From Chloroflexota bacterium (GTDB lineage Bacteria; Chloroflexota; Anaerolineae; Aggregatilineales; Phototrophicaceae): DNA of 41,019 bases. The notes below the pieces were generated by a model. That model saw nothing but the letters and a program-made list of their open reading frames with translations. It was not told the origin of the DNA and searched no databases. Position 1 is the stretch's first letter. Each line of letters starts with the position of its first letter. A program made the translations under genes and the position numbers. Below are positions 8,224-16,634 of the stretch, one piece after another. Where the stretch lies: the NCBI GenBank assembly GCA_013388745.1, contig JACAER010000021.1, positions 1 to 41,019 of the forward strand. The letters run 5' to 3'.

Positions 8224-8253
8224 TTGCGGTCAGGCTTGCGAACCCCTTATAGT
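8224..8253 (+). promoter_or_regulatory. Putative promoter of the secreted DUF4440-like gene
   Basis: TTGCGG (8224-8229), an 18-base spacer and TATAGT (8248-8253) precede the gene at 8285 by about 30 bases. The -35 box is a moderate match, the -10 box a good one. Confidence 0.4.
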
Positions 8254-8284
8254 ATAGACGAATCAACGTTCATCAGGAGGTGCT

Positions 8285-9130
8285 ATGCGTAGGTATACAA
8301 GTCTGATACTGGCAGCAGTGGTCTTTATGCTACTGGTCATGCTGGCGGGCGGAATTGCAGGCTTAGTCAGCCCGGTCTATTCACAAGCTCAGGGAACACC
8401 GACCCTTGACGCCGAAACGATGGAACTGCTCATCGGATTGGAACGGGGCAAATGGGGCGATTTTGGGCAGGTGGAGGGCAATACATGGGCGACGCTGCCC
8501 ATCTACGCACCGGATTTCATGCAGATCGGTTTCTACCCAGATGGAGCACGCCGCCAGAATATGGCAGAAGCTATGGAATTTTTCGCCGCAAATCCCCCGC
8601 CGAACTGTCCCCCGCCGCCGCTGAGTGATTTCCTTGTCACCCCGCTGAGCGCTGAGGCGGCTGTTGTGAGCTACAGGGTGTCGTTCTCCGCCTGCTACGT
8701 AGGTGCAGAATTCTCTCTCTGGGCAAGCTCAACATGGGTTATGCGTGAAGACAACTGGACGACTGTGTTCTACCAGGCGAGCATGGCTGAACCGCTTCCG
8801 CCTGCCGAGATGGGGATTCCCTTTGCTGGGCTGTACCTGTCCGAACGACCCGGCGGCGGTTTCGACGCGCTGCTGATCAACCCGGATGGTACGTGGGCAG
8901 TCGATTCCGGTTACACCAATGAGTATGGCTCCACGGGGCGCTTCGACTTCAGCGACGGGCTCCTCACCATCACGGACGATGAGCGAACGGACGTGCCGCA
9001 GTGTCACGGCACGCAGCGCAGCGCCAACTACCATTATACATTCACCGGGACGACTCTGGTGCTGACCAGCATCGACGATACCTGCGCTGGTCGCCTTGCC
9101 TACTTCGCCGATCGGACGTGGGAAAAATAA
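8285..9130 (+). CDS. Secreted two-domain protein: DUF4440/NTF2-like plus C-terminal lipocalin-like part
   Basis: The 281-aa product has an N-terminal signal (MRRYTS then a hydrophobic segment to about residue 28, followed by VYSQAQG). Residues about 40-165 resemble the DUF4440/SnoaL-like NTF2 fold: an initial acidic helix around LLIGLERGKWGDF, FMQIGFYPDG, VVSYRVSF, and STWVMREDNWTTVFYQAS. The C-terminal 100 residues start GIPFAGLYLSERPGG and are beta-rich, ending in FADRTWEK. AGGAGG four bases upstream supports ATG 8285. The protein is probably exported. It is divergent from the STAND regulator at 5556-8171, which suggests control by it. Catalytic function, if any, is unknown. Confidence 0.72.
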   Translation: MRRYTSLILAAVVFMLLVMLAGGIAGLVSPVYSQAQGTPTLDAETMELLIGLERGKWGDFGQVEGNTWATLPIYAPDFMQIGFYPDGARRQNMAEAMEFFAANPPPNCPPPPLSDFLVTPLSAEAAVVSYRVSFSACYVGAEFSLWASSTWVMREDNWTTVFYQASMAEPLPPAEMGIPFAGLYLSERPGGGFDALLINPDGTWAVDSGYTNEYGSTGRFDFSDGLLTITDDERTDVPQCHGTQRSANYHYTFTGTTLVLTSIDDTCAGRLAYFADRTWEK

Positions 9131-9166
9131 CAGTTCCCTATGCCGTTCGCCGCTCGTGTCAGATTG

Positions 9167-9194
9167 TCCCCCGGTGCTTGCTCAGTCCGGGGGA
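9167..9194. terminator. Hairpin downstream of the secreted DUF4440-like gene
   Basis: A perfect 8-bp stem (TCCCCCGG / CCGGGGGA) with a 12-base loop follows the stop at 9130. There is no clear T-run. On the - strand, 9245 to about 9174 also carries a short protein-like tail (ILADNVIIYVQEQIDPPD then stop) that may be the end of a lost gene. Confidence 0.35.
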
Positions 9195-9316
9195 TCGATC
9201 TGTTCCTGCACATAGATGATGACGTTGTCTGCGAGGATGGGCGGTTCGGCGGATGAAGCCCATCCGAGTGACAGTGCAGTTGCGCTCTGGGAAGTTGGGA
9301 AATATCCATTGCAACT

Positions 9317-9715
9317 TTATTCCTGCTCAATGACCGGCGTGATCCCCAACTGCTGATACAGAATCAGTATATTGTTTTCGCTCGCCATCGTTACGATTTT
9401 CCCATCTCGAATCGTGTATATCGAGATTCCTCCGGCCAGAACGGGTTTACCTGTCGGAGGATGCCCGAAGAATTCACCGAGATGAGTACCACGCATCGTC
9501 ATGTGGTTGACAACTTTATCCCCTTCAGCAATGAGGTCCTCAATCGTCATTTGAAAATCGGGGAAACTGGCTGACATGCCGCGAATCAGATTCGCTGCGC
9601 TCCCTGCCAGAAACGATCCGGCGATGAAGTAGTTCGGGATCGCCTCGATATGCCGACCGTTATAGACCTCTTCAACCAGGTTACGAATGATCTGCTTATT
9701 GGCTTCAATCGACAT
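9317..9715 (-). CDS. SnoaL-like polyketide cyclase / ester cyclase family protein
   Basis: The 132-aa product fits the SnoaL-like NTF2 fold: ANKQIIRNLVEEVYNGRHIE, ANLIRGMSASFPDFQMTIED, NHMTMRGTHLGEFFGHPPTG and the closing ISIYTIRDGKIV. These are the usual ester-cyclase-type signatures (first helix, FPDxxxxxED, GTHxGxFxGxPPTG, DGKI). ATG 9715 has AGGAGG six bases upstream, better than an in-frame start at 9730. The first bases overlap the 3' end of the gene at 9705-9920, so the two are likely cotranscribed and coupled. Members include polyketide cyclases and many proteins of unknown substrate. Confidence 0.82.
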   Translation of the reverse strand: MSIEANKQIIRNLVEEVYNGRHIEAIPNYFIAGSFLAGSAANLIRGMSASFPDFQMTIEDLIAEGDKVVNHMTMRGTHLGEFFGHPPTGKPVLAGGISIYTIRDGKIVTMASENNILILYQQLGITPVIEQE

Positions 9716-9920
9716 GGTTCGCCTCCTCATAGTCGTTCTGGTTAACGGTCATCAGGTTGTGCTGCACACCGCCCCACATGCGTGACCACATCCGGCACAA
9801 AGCATGAAACGCCTCGAAATCCGCCTCTGTCATGGGTGCGGCGGGCGCAATGAGTCGCCATACACCGGGGGTTTTGATCGCTGCAATCGCCTCATAGATG
9901 CGATGTTTTGGGTAGTTCAT
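9705..9920 (-). CDS. Small protein of unknown function, upstream partner of the SnoaL-like gene
   Basis: A 71-aa frame from ATG 9920 (GAGGA eight bases upstream; two further upstream ATGs are possible but worse placed). It begins MNYPKHRIYEAIAAIKT and contains PMTEADFEAFHALCRMWSRM, suggesting a compact helical protein. Its stop overlaps the start of the SnoaL-like gene by 11 bases. I do not recognise the family. The overlap and ribosome site favour a real gene. Confidence 0.5.
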   Translation of the reverse strand: MNYPKHRIYEAIAAIKTPGVWRLIAPAAPMTEADFEAFHALCRMWSRMWGGVQHNLMTVNQNDYEEANHVD

Positions 9921-10041
9921 CGTCATGTTCCTCACAGCACTCATCACCAGCATTACCATTATCAAATCAGCAGGCTGGTAGTCCCCTCACCTCTCATCCG
10001 ATACAATAGGAGATACAAAATGAGGGGTGAGGTGTGGCGGA

Positions 10042-13000
10042 ATGGCTGCATCATTTGGCGTCTGGTTGAAGCAGCGCCGAAAGGCGCTTGGATGGTCTCA
10101 ACAGGAACTCGCGCAGCGAATCGGGTGTTCGGCTGTGCTCATTCGCAAGATTGAAGCCAATGAACGTCGCCCTTCCCGCGAGGTTGCCTTGCTCATCATT
10201 CAGCAGGTGAGTGCCGCAGGGGAGGACAGGGACGAGATTCTGCGCTTAGCACGTCTTCCCCCGTTCAGGCTCGACTCTACAGCGACCGATCCAGCCACCA
10301 TCCAGCCGCTAAGTCCCTTGACCGCGCGCGAACGCGATATCCTGAAACTCATCCACGCTGATCTGACGGATAGCATTATCGCGGAACGTCTGGGTCTGAA
10401 AATCAGCACGGTGCGCTGGTATGTGAAGCAGATCTACAGCAAGCTCGGTATCCACAGCCGTGATGAAGCGATGGCATTTATCGAGGGAATGGACAGTGCC
10501 GCCATCTCACCTGAACTTGAGTTCGCGGCAGCCGACACCGATGCTGCCTCCATGGTTCGCCGCCTTGCAAACGGTCTGCCGCAAGAGATTGCTGACCGGT
10601 ATGTGGGACGTTCACAGGAAACTTTGGAACTGACACGTCTGCTGCGCGCACGCACCCGCCTGACTTCGGTCTACGGGCGAAGCGGCATCGGCAAGACGGC
10701 ACTGGCGTGCAAAGTGCTCACCGATCTCCTGACTTCCGCCGATCCGCCCGATGGCGTTGTTTCGCTGCGTGTGACGACCACCAGCCTGAGTCTGGTTCAG
10801 GTGTTATCAGGATTCGCCCGGCTGCTCGGCGGCGACATCGAACAACGCTTGCTGCTGCTAACGCAGGATGGTGAAACCACTGCGCTGCAAAAGTCCCATC
10901 TGCTGCTGGATGTTTTGCAAACGGGCTGGTATATCCTGCTTGTGGATAATTTGGAAACGCACCAGCATCCGCAAACAGGCGAACTGCTCGATTCCGAATT
11001 AAGCGCGCTGTTCCAGGCAGTGCTCGAACGCGGTGGGCTGTGTATTCTCAGTACCAGTCAGCAGCAGCTTATGCTCGGTCGAACGCACGCGCTGTCAGAA
11101 CGGCGTTTACAACTTTATGACGGGTTATCAGAGGATGATGCCGTCGCGCTCCTGCGGCAGTTCGACCCCGATGGTGGCATCGGGCTGCATGATGCGCCCG
11201 ATAGGGTGCTGCGCCGCTGCGTCGCTATCGCCAAAGGCTACCCGCGTGCGCTGGAAGCCGTGGCGGGCAGCCTGCTGGAAAATCCGCTGCTTACCGTAGA
11301 GCAGTTATGCCAAGACCCGATGTGGTTGAGCCTCGAACTGACCTCGATCGTGGGGCAGGCGATCCAGCGCCTCGATCCGCTCGCGATTCAGGTGATGCAA
11401 GCGCTTTCAGTTTTTCCGCGCCCGATTCCGTTTGCTGCGCTGGCGCACCTTCTGGCAGGTGCCCTCGATACAACCACCCTGCACAGCGTCCTCAGCCATC
11501 TTGTGCGCGGGTATTTTGTGCGTTTCACACGTGCGGAAGGCTTGTTCAGCCTGCACCCGCTCGATCAGGACAGCGCCTACCGCATGATCCCGCCTGACAA
11601 TGGCGACATGCTCTCGCGTGGCACACTGCACCAACGGGCAGCGGAGTATTTCCGACAGCAGCGGAAACCACAGGCCGCATGGCTTACGCCGGAGGATGTC
11701 CTGCCCATGCTGGACGAATTTGAGCAGTGGATGCGGCTGGAAGATTACGATGAGGCGGCACGTCTGCTGCTGCTCGTTGACCGGGATTGCCTCTGGGAGT
11801 GGGGGCAGCACGCTCTGCTGCAATCGCTGCACGCCCGATTGAGCGGTTGTATAACTAATGGTGCGCAGCGCCGCCAGCAGCGCCGCCGGGTGGCATGGCT
11901 GCTGTGGCGAACGGACGGCGATCAGGCAGCGCAGATTTTTGAGGAAGTCCTGAACGATGCTCGCGCGACAGGTGATCGGCAGGCGGAGGCTGACGCGCTG
12001 GATGATCTCGCTCAGGACTCACGCAGGCGTGGCGACTGGCTCGGCGGGCTGAATTACCATCAGCAGGCGCTGGCGCTGTACCGGGAGACCGGCGACAGAC
12101 GCGGGCAGGCGGAGGCACTCGGCGGCGTTGGCAGCGTACTAGTCTACCTTGACCCTGACACAGCCCTGCCAGTGATTCGGGAAGCGCTTGATCTCCATCG
12201 GGATATGCACACAACTGCCAGTTACAGCTATGTACTGCTGATGATGGGCGCGGCGCATGGTTCGCTTGGCGATCTCGATCTGGCGCGACGGTACCTGCTG
12301 GAGGTTGTCGCACTCAGTCGTCAGCGTGGTCTGAGAGAGCGGGAAGCTGAGGCAATCGCATATACCGGTCTCAACGAATTGATGGCAGGCAATTACGAAG
12401 CAGGCGCTGACTACGGACGGCGATTACTAACGGTCGCTGCCGAATTCGGCAGCACGACATCAAAGCCGCATTGGACGGTGCCTGCGGAAATGGGTGGGCA
12501 TCAGTTGCTTGGCATCGCGCAATTTCGGCTGGGGCAGCGTGAAGCAGGTATAGCGAGCTTACGTCGGGCATTTGAAATAGCTGTCCTGAGTCGATTTCCT
12601 CTCCGTGCCGCAGCGGTTGCGTCTAACTTCGTTACCGTCCTGATTGCCTGTCGCCAGTATGCGGAAGCGATCAATGTCTCTCAGCGCGTCAAAGCGACCT
12701 CCTGGATAGGCGACCCGCGGCTTGCGGCACCACACATCGCTGCACAGATTGCGGCGGGACATGCTGTACTGCCAGTTGTGGAGCGGGTGCTAGCACAGTA
12801 CAACCAGCTTCCCATTCAGGGGCGCACCCCGCTGGTTCAGCAGTATCCGCTCACGTTTCTGCATGTCGTGTCCGATTTTCTGGGTGGCAACGATCTCGCC
12901 GAACGGATTCAGGAAGTGCGAGACGTGTTGGCGCGGGCGGCGCTGCCGGGACTGGTGGATGATTTTCTCGTGCTCCTGAATGTGCTTGTGGATCAACCCA

Positions 13001-13074
13001 GCAGCGAGCGATTGCAGCCTATCCGCGTGCTCTTACAAAGTAAAGGAAGCGCAAGTGTTATTGGATTGGAGTGA
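10042..13074 (+). CDS. Double-HTH (XRE plus LuxR) STAND ATPase with TPR repeats
   Basis: A 1010-aa regulator with two DNA-binding domains at the N-terminus. Residues about 5-55 are an XRE HTH (FGVWLKQRRKALGWSQQELA ... SAVLIRKIEAN). Residues about 92-145 are a LuxR/GerE HTH (LTARERDILKLIHADLTD then ISTVRWYVKQIYSKLGIHSR). An ATPase module follows: RYVGRSQETLELTRLL, Walker A GRSGIGKT (212-219), Walker B YILLVDNLE (297-305). From about 570 onwards there are TPR-like repeats (RRGDWLGGLNYHQQALALYR, and others). In LuxR-type STAND proteins (MalT, LAL) the GerE domain is normally C-terminal, so its placement next to an XRE domain is unusual. ATG 10042 has GAGGTG about seven bases upstream; an in-frame GTG lies at 10027. 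Confidence 0.9.
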   Translation: MAASFGVWLKQRRKALGWSQQELAQRIGCSAVLIRKIEANERRPSREVALLIIQQVSAAGEDRDEILRLARLPPFRLDSTATDPATIQPLSPLTARERDILKLIHADLTDSIIAERLGLKISTVRWYVKQIYSKLGIHSRDEAMAFIEGMDSAAISPELEFAAADTDAASMVRRLANGLPQEIADRYVGRSQETLELTRLLRARTRLTSVYGRSGIGKTALACKVLTDLLTSADPPDGVVSLRVTTTSLSLVQVLSGFARLLGGDIEQRLLLLTQDGETTALQKSHLLLDVLQTGWYILLVDNLETHQHPQTGELLDSELSALFQAVLERGGLCILSTSQQQLMLGRTHALSERRLQLYDGLSEDDAVALLRQFDPDGGIGLHDAPDRVLRRCVAIAKGYPRALEAVAGSLLENPLLTVEQLCQDPMWLSLELTSIVGQAIQRLDPLAIQVMQALSVFPRPIPFAALAHLLAGALDTTTLHSVLSHLVRGYFVRFTRAEGLFSLHPLDQDSAYRMIPPDNGDMLSRGTLHQRAAEYFRQQRKPQAAWLTPEDVLPMLDEFEQWMRLEDYDEAARLLLLVDRDCLWEWGQHALLQSLHARLSGCITNGAQRRQQRRRVAWLLWRTDGDQAAQIFEEVLNDARATGDRQAEADALDDLAQDSRRRGDWLGGLNYHQQALALYRETGDRRGQAEALGGVGSVLVYLDPDTALPVIREALDLHRDMHTTASYSYVLLMMGAAHGSLGDLDLARRYLLEVVALSRQRGLREREAEAIAYTGLNELMAGNYEAGADYGRRLLTVAAEFGSTTSKPHWTVPAEMGGHQLLGIAQFRLGQREAGIASLRRAFEIAVLSRFPLRAAAVASNFVTVLIACRQYAEAINVSQRVKATSWIGDPRLAAPHIAAQIAAGHAVLPVVERVLAQYNQLPIQGRTPLVQQYPLTFLHVVSDFLGGNDLAERIQEVRDVLARAALPGLVDDFLVLLNVLVDQPSSERLQPIRVLLQSKGSASVIGLE

Positions 13075-13540
13075 CCTCGAAAATTGAGTCTGTCAACTAT
13101 TTGGAACTGCGTGGCAGCTTTCGAGCGGGTTCATCCGCTGCCTGTTCTCCACGAGCGAAGCTTCGGCAGGTCTATCGTCATGAATTGGTGTGCATTATAG
13201 TAGTGTCATTCGGAAAATCGCAGAGAGTTGAAACCGACTGGGTGCGTTCGGATTATGGGGCGGGTTGCGTGTTTTTCGGGACGACACGCGTGTCGTCCCC
13301 TACCCACCCTGATCGAACCTGTGTTGTTCGCCCCCGTTTCCGAGTACACCCGTTTGGTGGTGTCCAGTGGCACACCGATGCCCTGTGCGTGTTACAATGT
13401 GAAGCAGAGGCGCAGTCGGATTTTCGCGTCTCGTACTGCGAAAAGAGCGATCAGCGCACAGATATTTCTTGAATCTGCGTATGCTCAGTATGAATATATA
13501 ATAATCTATTCTGATAATCCGAGATGTTCACGGAGTACCC
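13075..13540. other. 466-bp intergenic region with one long palindrome
   Basis: No protein-like frame was found. It contains the palindrome at 13278-13299, a G-rich approach to it, and an AT-rich stretch at about 13490-13515 with TATAAT (13497-13502) that may be the -10 region for the gene at 13541; no well-spaced -35 box was seen. Confidence 0.5.
13278..13299. repeat. Perfect 22-bp intergenic palindrome
   Basis: Two 11-base arms (GGGACGACACG / CGTGTCGTCCC) with no loop. Read on the - strand it is preceded by GGGTAGG. It is not followed by a T-run, so it is more like a repetitive extragenic palindrome than a terminator. Similar GTAGGGGC-type elements occur at 15032 and about 25120. Confidence 0.5.
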
Positions 13541-13954
13541 ATGCCTGTACAACTGAAGTGGGACGACGACCAGCAGCAGGTGGTGCGGTGGGAGTTTACG
13601 AGAGCGATTGAAGTTCTGGACTACATCATACCAGTAAACGAAACAGCGGCGATGGCGATGATGGGCAGCGGCAAAGCAGACATCATCGTCAACATGGGAT
13701 GGCGCTTATGCTTCCCTAGTCATTCCATGCGCACTGTCAAGCAGGCGCTGCTGGCAGCACGCTGGTATGCGTTGGGCACCGTGATCATCGTGAGCCGGAA
13801 TCCGCTTGCGCTGGCGATTATGGCGGTCACACTCCGCCGTGACCCTGAATTGTCCGGGGTGTTATTTGTGGTCCCTGCGCTGCAAGACGCGCGGCAGCAC
13901 ATTGCGCGAAGCCATGCCGCCGCCGAAAGCCAGCATTCCAGCGCAGCGCAGTGA
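13541..13954 (+). CDS. STAS-like small protein (paralogue of the gene at 30060)
   Basis: The 137-aa product aligns by eye along its length with the product at 30060-30473: MPVQLKWDDDQQQVVRWEF versus MPIDLYWDNHDKTVLLCAF, then ADIIVNMG versus ALILDIG, then a helix, GTVIIVSRNPLALAIM versus GAIVIAGQNGLLRTLF, and a final segment ending near ARQHIARS versus ARALLRAD. The alternating strand-helix pattern resembles SpoIIAA/STAS-like folds. GGAG five bases upstream supports ATG 13541. The Ser/Ala/Gln-rich tail is probably disordered. The function is unknown. It precedes the rhodopsin on the same strand. Confidence 0.65.
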   Translation: MPVQLKWDDDQQQVVRWEFTRAIEVLDYIIPVNETAAMAMMGSGKADIIVNMGWRLCFPSHSMRTVKQALLAARWYALGTVIIVSRNPLALAIMAVTLRRDPELSGVLFVVPALQDARQHIARSHAAAESQHSSAAQ

Positions 13955-14149
13955 GCACTGGCGCGTGGTCGAACGAGACATGGGCATGAGCGCCGACGAT
14001 GAGTGCACGACTTCCGTTGGGATGCCTGCAAGCAGCATGCTGCCATGCCTTAGCATTGTCCTTGGTTGTATTGCGAAATAATTCACAATTTATGAAGTGC
14101 TCATGAAGCTCTAAGTCTGATGCTATATTGTGAAAGCCAAGTAACAATG

Positions 14150-14180
14150 TTCACATGTTTTTGAACGTTGTGAACGTTGT
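14150..14180. promoter_or_regulatory. Repeat cluster upstream of the rhodopsin gene
   Basis: The 9-mer GAACGTTGT occurs twice in tandem (14163-14171 and 14172-14180). Around it lie four TTCACA/TGTGAA half-sites (14085, 14129, 14150, 14169). TATATT at 14124-14129 could be a -10 box, with no good -35. A regulator binding site is likely, but which regulator is unknown. Confidence 0.35.
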
Positions 14181-14217
14181 GGAATTTCCAAACACTAACC
14201 GCATAGGTGGAGACAAA

Positions 14218-15000
14218 ATGCCTGATCTATCTATCACACAGTACGATATCGTGTACAACATGTTCTCGTTTACCTTCGCGACTATGTTCGCCGCTTTCAT
14301 CTTCTTTGTGTTGGTGCGTCCTCAACTCGCGCCACAGTATCGCGGGGCGATGATCATGTCAGCGCTGGTCGTTGCCGTAGCCGGCTACCATTACTTCCGC
14401 ATCTTCGAGAGCTGGAGTGCCGCCTATACCTTGGTCGGGGACACCTACGTCGCTAGCGGCAAGCCCTTCAATGATGCCTATCGCTATATCGACTGGCTGC
14501 TCACGGTGCCGCTGCTCATTGCAGAACTCATCTTCGTGATCAATCCGCGCAATCGTGGTCGCCTCACCTTCACGCTCGCAACGGCTGCTGCGCTGATGGT
14601 GATCCTCGGATATCCTGGCGAAATCGCCGCCGATACCGGAACACGCGCACTGTGGGGCTTCATCAGCACCATTCCGTTTGTGTACATTGTGTATACGCTC
14701 TTCATCGGGCTGGGCTCGGCAATGCAGGAGCAAACACCCCAGGTACGCATTCTCATTCGCAATACACGCCTGCTCCTTCTGGCGACCTGGGGCTTCTACC
14801 CAATTGTCTACTTGCTGCCGATTCTGGGGGTCTCAGGCGCTGCCGCCGTGGTGGCCGTTCAGGTCGGATACTGTATAGCTGATGTTGCAGCAAAAGCGGG
14901 CTATGGGCTGATGATTTACGCCATTGCCAATGAGAAGTCAAAGGCTGCTGGCTGGAAATACGAAGCTGCTAGCGCGCCAGCAGCGGCAGTCGGCGACTAA
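14218..15000 (+). CDS. Xanthorhodopsin-like light-driven proton pump
   Basis: A 260-aa seven-helix retinal protein. The helix C run RYIDWLLTVPLLIAE gives D92 (proton acceptor), T96 and E103 (donor): the DTE pattern of proteorhodopsin and xanthorhodopsin outward proton pumps. L100, at the spectral-tuning site, predicts green absorption. K226 in ADVAAKAGYG is the retinal Schiff-base lysine, and H58 (GYHYFR) is the histidine that pairs with the acceptor aspartate. In helix E, TRALWGFIST places G147 where bacteriorhodopsin has Trp138; the equivalent glycine in xanthorhodopsin opens a gap for a carotenoid antenna. ATG 14218 has AGGTGGAG upstream. No carotenoid or retinal synthesis gene lies in the window. 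Photolyase and reductase genes follow on the same strand. Confidence 0.96.
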   Translation: MPDLSITQYDIVYNMFSFTFATMFAAFIFFVLVRPQLAPQYRGAMIMSALVVAVAGYHYFRIFESWSAAYTLVGDTYVASGKPFNDAYRYIDWLLTVPLLIAELIFVINPRNRGRLTFTLATAAALMVILGYPGEIAADTGTRALWGFISTIPFVYIVYTLFIGLGSAMQEQTPQVRILIRNTRLLLLATWGFYPIVYLLPILGVSGAAAVVAVQVGYCIADVAAKAGYGLMIYAIANEKSKAAGWKYEAASAPAAAVGD

Positions 15001-15031
15001 AGCACGCACCACGCTGGAAGAAGCGGTAGTG

Positions 15032-15061
15032 GGGGCGTACATATACAGATATGTACGCCCC
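15032..15061. terminator. Strong hairpin after the rhodopsin gene
   Basis: A perfect 13-bp stem (GGGGCGTACATAT / ATATGTACGCCCC) with loop ACAG, followed by TTTCC. It could end or attenuate the rhodopsin transcript just before the photolyase gene at 15084. It is also one of the GTAGGGGC-type palindromes (preceded by GTAGTG). Confidence 0.5.
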
Positions 15062-15083
15062 TTTCCACTCCATAACCACCATT

Positions 15084-16631
15084 ATGAAGAAACAAGCATC
15101 GACCTCGATCTGGATTCTTGGTGATCAACTGCTGGAAACGCATCCGGCATTGACCTATTCCCATGCGCTGGCTGCGCCAGATGCAACCTGTGTGGTCCTG
15201 ATTGAAAGCGACAGCCGTTTCGCACGCCACCCATACCACAAAAAGAAGGTGGTTCTACTCAAGAGTGCCATGCAGCACTACGCCGAAAGACTGCGACAGC
15301 AGGGCTACAGCGTAGACTATCGTCGCGCGCCAAATATGGCAGCCGGGTTGCGCGGCCACGTGTCAGACTATCAGCCAGATCGAATCGTGGCCATGGAAGC
15401 CAGCGAATATGCCGGGCGGAAGTGGCAGCGTGAGCGAATGAAGGCGCTGCTGGGCGTAAGTGTCGAGATTATTCCTAACACGCAGTTTCTCGTTGGCACC
15501 TTCGATCCATATCCGCAGTCGCAGCCAGACCGGCACTACCTCATGGAACATTTCTATCGCAAAATGCGGCGGCATTTCGATGTTTTGATGGACGGCGAGC
15601 AGCCTGTTGGTGGCGTCTGGAACTACGACAAACAAAACCGCAGACCTTATCCCAGGAATGCGGTTGCGCCAGCACGCGCGCGTTTCACGCCAGACACACG
15701 CACCACAAACATCATAGAAGCGGTCAAAACAAGCGACGCATTTGGTCAAATTGAGGAATTCGCGCTGGCTGTTACCCATGAACAAGCGGCGGCTGCATTG
15801 CAGGATTTCATTGCGCAGCGCCTTGCTCGCTTTGGGGACTACGAAGATGCGATGGCGGCACGAGATGGTCAGCTTTATCACTCATTCCTGTCGCCTTATC
15901 TCAACATCGGCTTGCTCGAACCCATGCAGGTCATCCGCGCCGCAGAAGCAGCCTATGCAGCCGGCGTGGCACCGATCAACGCAGTTGAGGGTCTGATCCG
16001 GCAGGTTCTTGGCTGGCGTGAATTCATCTACTGGCAGTACTGGCGACAGATGCCTGGCATTTTGAACGCCAATGCCTGGAACGCTTCCCAAGCGCTGCCA
16101 GAGTTCTTCTGGACAGGCGAGAGCGCAATGAACTGTATGCGGCACATCCTGCGCCGTGTCAGACAGGACGGCTATGTGCATCACATTGAGCGCTTGATGG
16201 TGCTGGCAAACTTCAGCACCCTTGCTGGGCTGCATCCCATCAGTGTCAACAACTGGTTTCTGAGCACATTCGTGGACGCTTATGAATGGGTGATGATCCC
16301 CAATGTGCTTGGAATGGGTCTCAATGCCGATGGTGGCAAGATTGCCACCAAGCCTTACATAGCCTCTGCACACTACATCAAACGGATGAGCGACTACTGC
16401 GCCAACTGTCCGTTTGATTATGCTAAACGGACAGGAAATGATGCTTGCCCCTTTAACTTCCTTTACTGGAACTTTCTGATCGAGCATGAAGAGCGGCTGC
16501 GTGCTAACCCACGCTTTGGCCCAGCGGTGCTTGGTTTGCGTAATATCGACCCAGACGAGCGCAAACGCATCAAGCAGCAAGCGCTTGATTTTCTTCATCA
16601 GTTGGGCATGGACTCAAAAAACGAGCAATAG
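15084..16631 (+). CDS. FeS-BCP family photolyase/cryptochrome (PhrB-type, probable (6-4) photolyase)
   Basis: A 515-aa protein of the iron-sulfur bacterial cryptochrome/photolyase group. The N-terminus (STSIWILGDQL) begins the alpha/beta antenna domain. The C-terminal catalytic half has EGLIRQVLGWREFIYWQYW, the FAD-site run HHIERLMVLANFSTLAG, and FVDAYEWVMIPNVLGM. Four cysteines, C351, C439, C442 and C455 (NCMRH, YCANC, DACPF), match the four 4Fe-4S ligands of Agrobacterium PhrB almost position for position. Enzymes of this group repair (6-4) photoproducts. ATG 15084 has no clear ribosome site; an in-frame ATG at 15051 lies inside the hairpin. It is followed three bases later by a DUF2256 gene, a common partner. 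Confidence 0.95.
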   Translation: MKKQASTSIWILGDQLLETHPALTYSHALAAPDATCVVLIESDSRFARHPYHKKKVVLLKSAMQHYAERLRQQGYSVDYRRAPNMAAGLRGHVSDYQPDRIVAMEASEYAGRKWQRERMKALLGVSVEIIPNTQFLVGTFDPYPQSQPDRHYLMEHFYRKMRRHFDVLMDGEQPVGGVWNYDKQNRRPYPRNAVAPARARFTPDTRTTNIIEAVKTSDAFGQIEEFALAVTHEQAAAALQDFIAQRLARFGDYEDAMAARDGQLYHSFLSPYLNIGLLEPMQVIRAAEAAYAAGVAPINAVEGLIRQVLGWREFIYWQYWRQMPGILNANAWNASQALPEFFWTGESAMNCMRHILRRVRQDGYVHHIERLMVLANFSTLAGLHPISVNNWFLSTFVDAYEWVMIPNVLGMGLNADGGKIATKPYIASAHYIKRMSDYCANCPFDYAKRTGNDACPFNFLYWNFLIEHEERLRANPRFGPAVLGLRNIDPDERKRIKQQALDFLHQLGMDSKNEQ

Positions 16632-16634
16632 AAA

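Noticed and set aside
13071..13472. 133-codon + strand frame after the double-HTH regulator.
   Set aside because: It spans the palindrome, has no ribosome site and no protein-like pattern.
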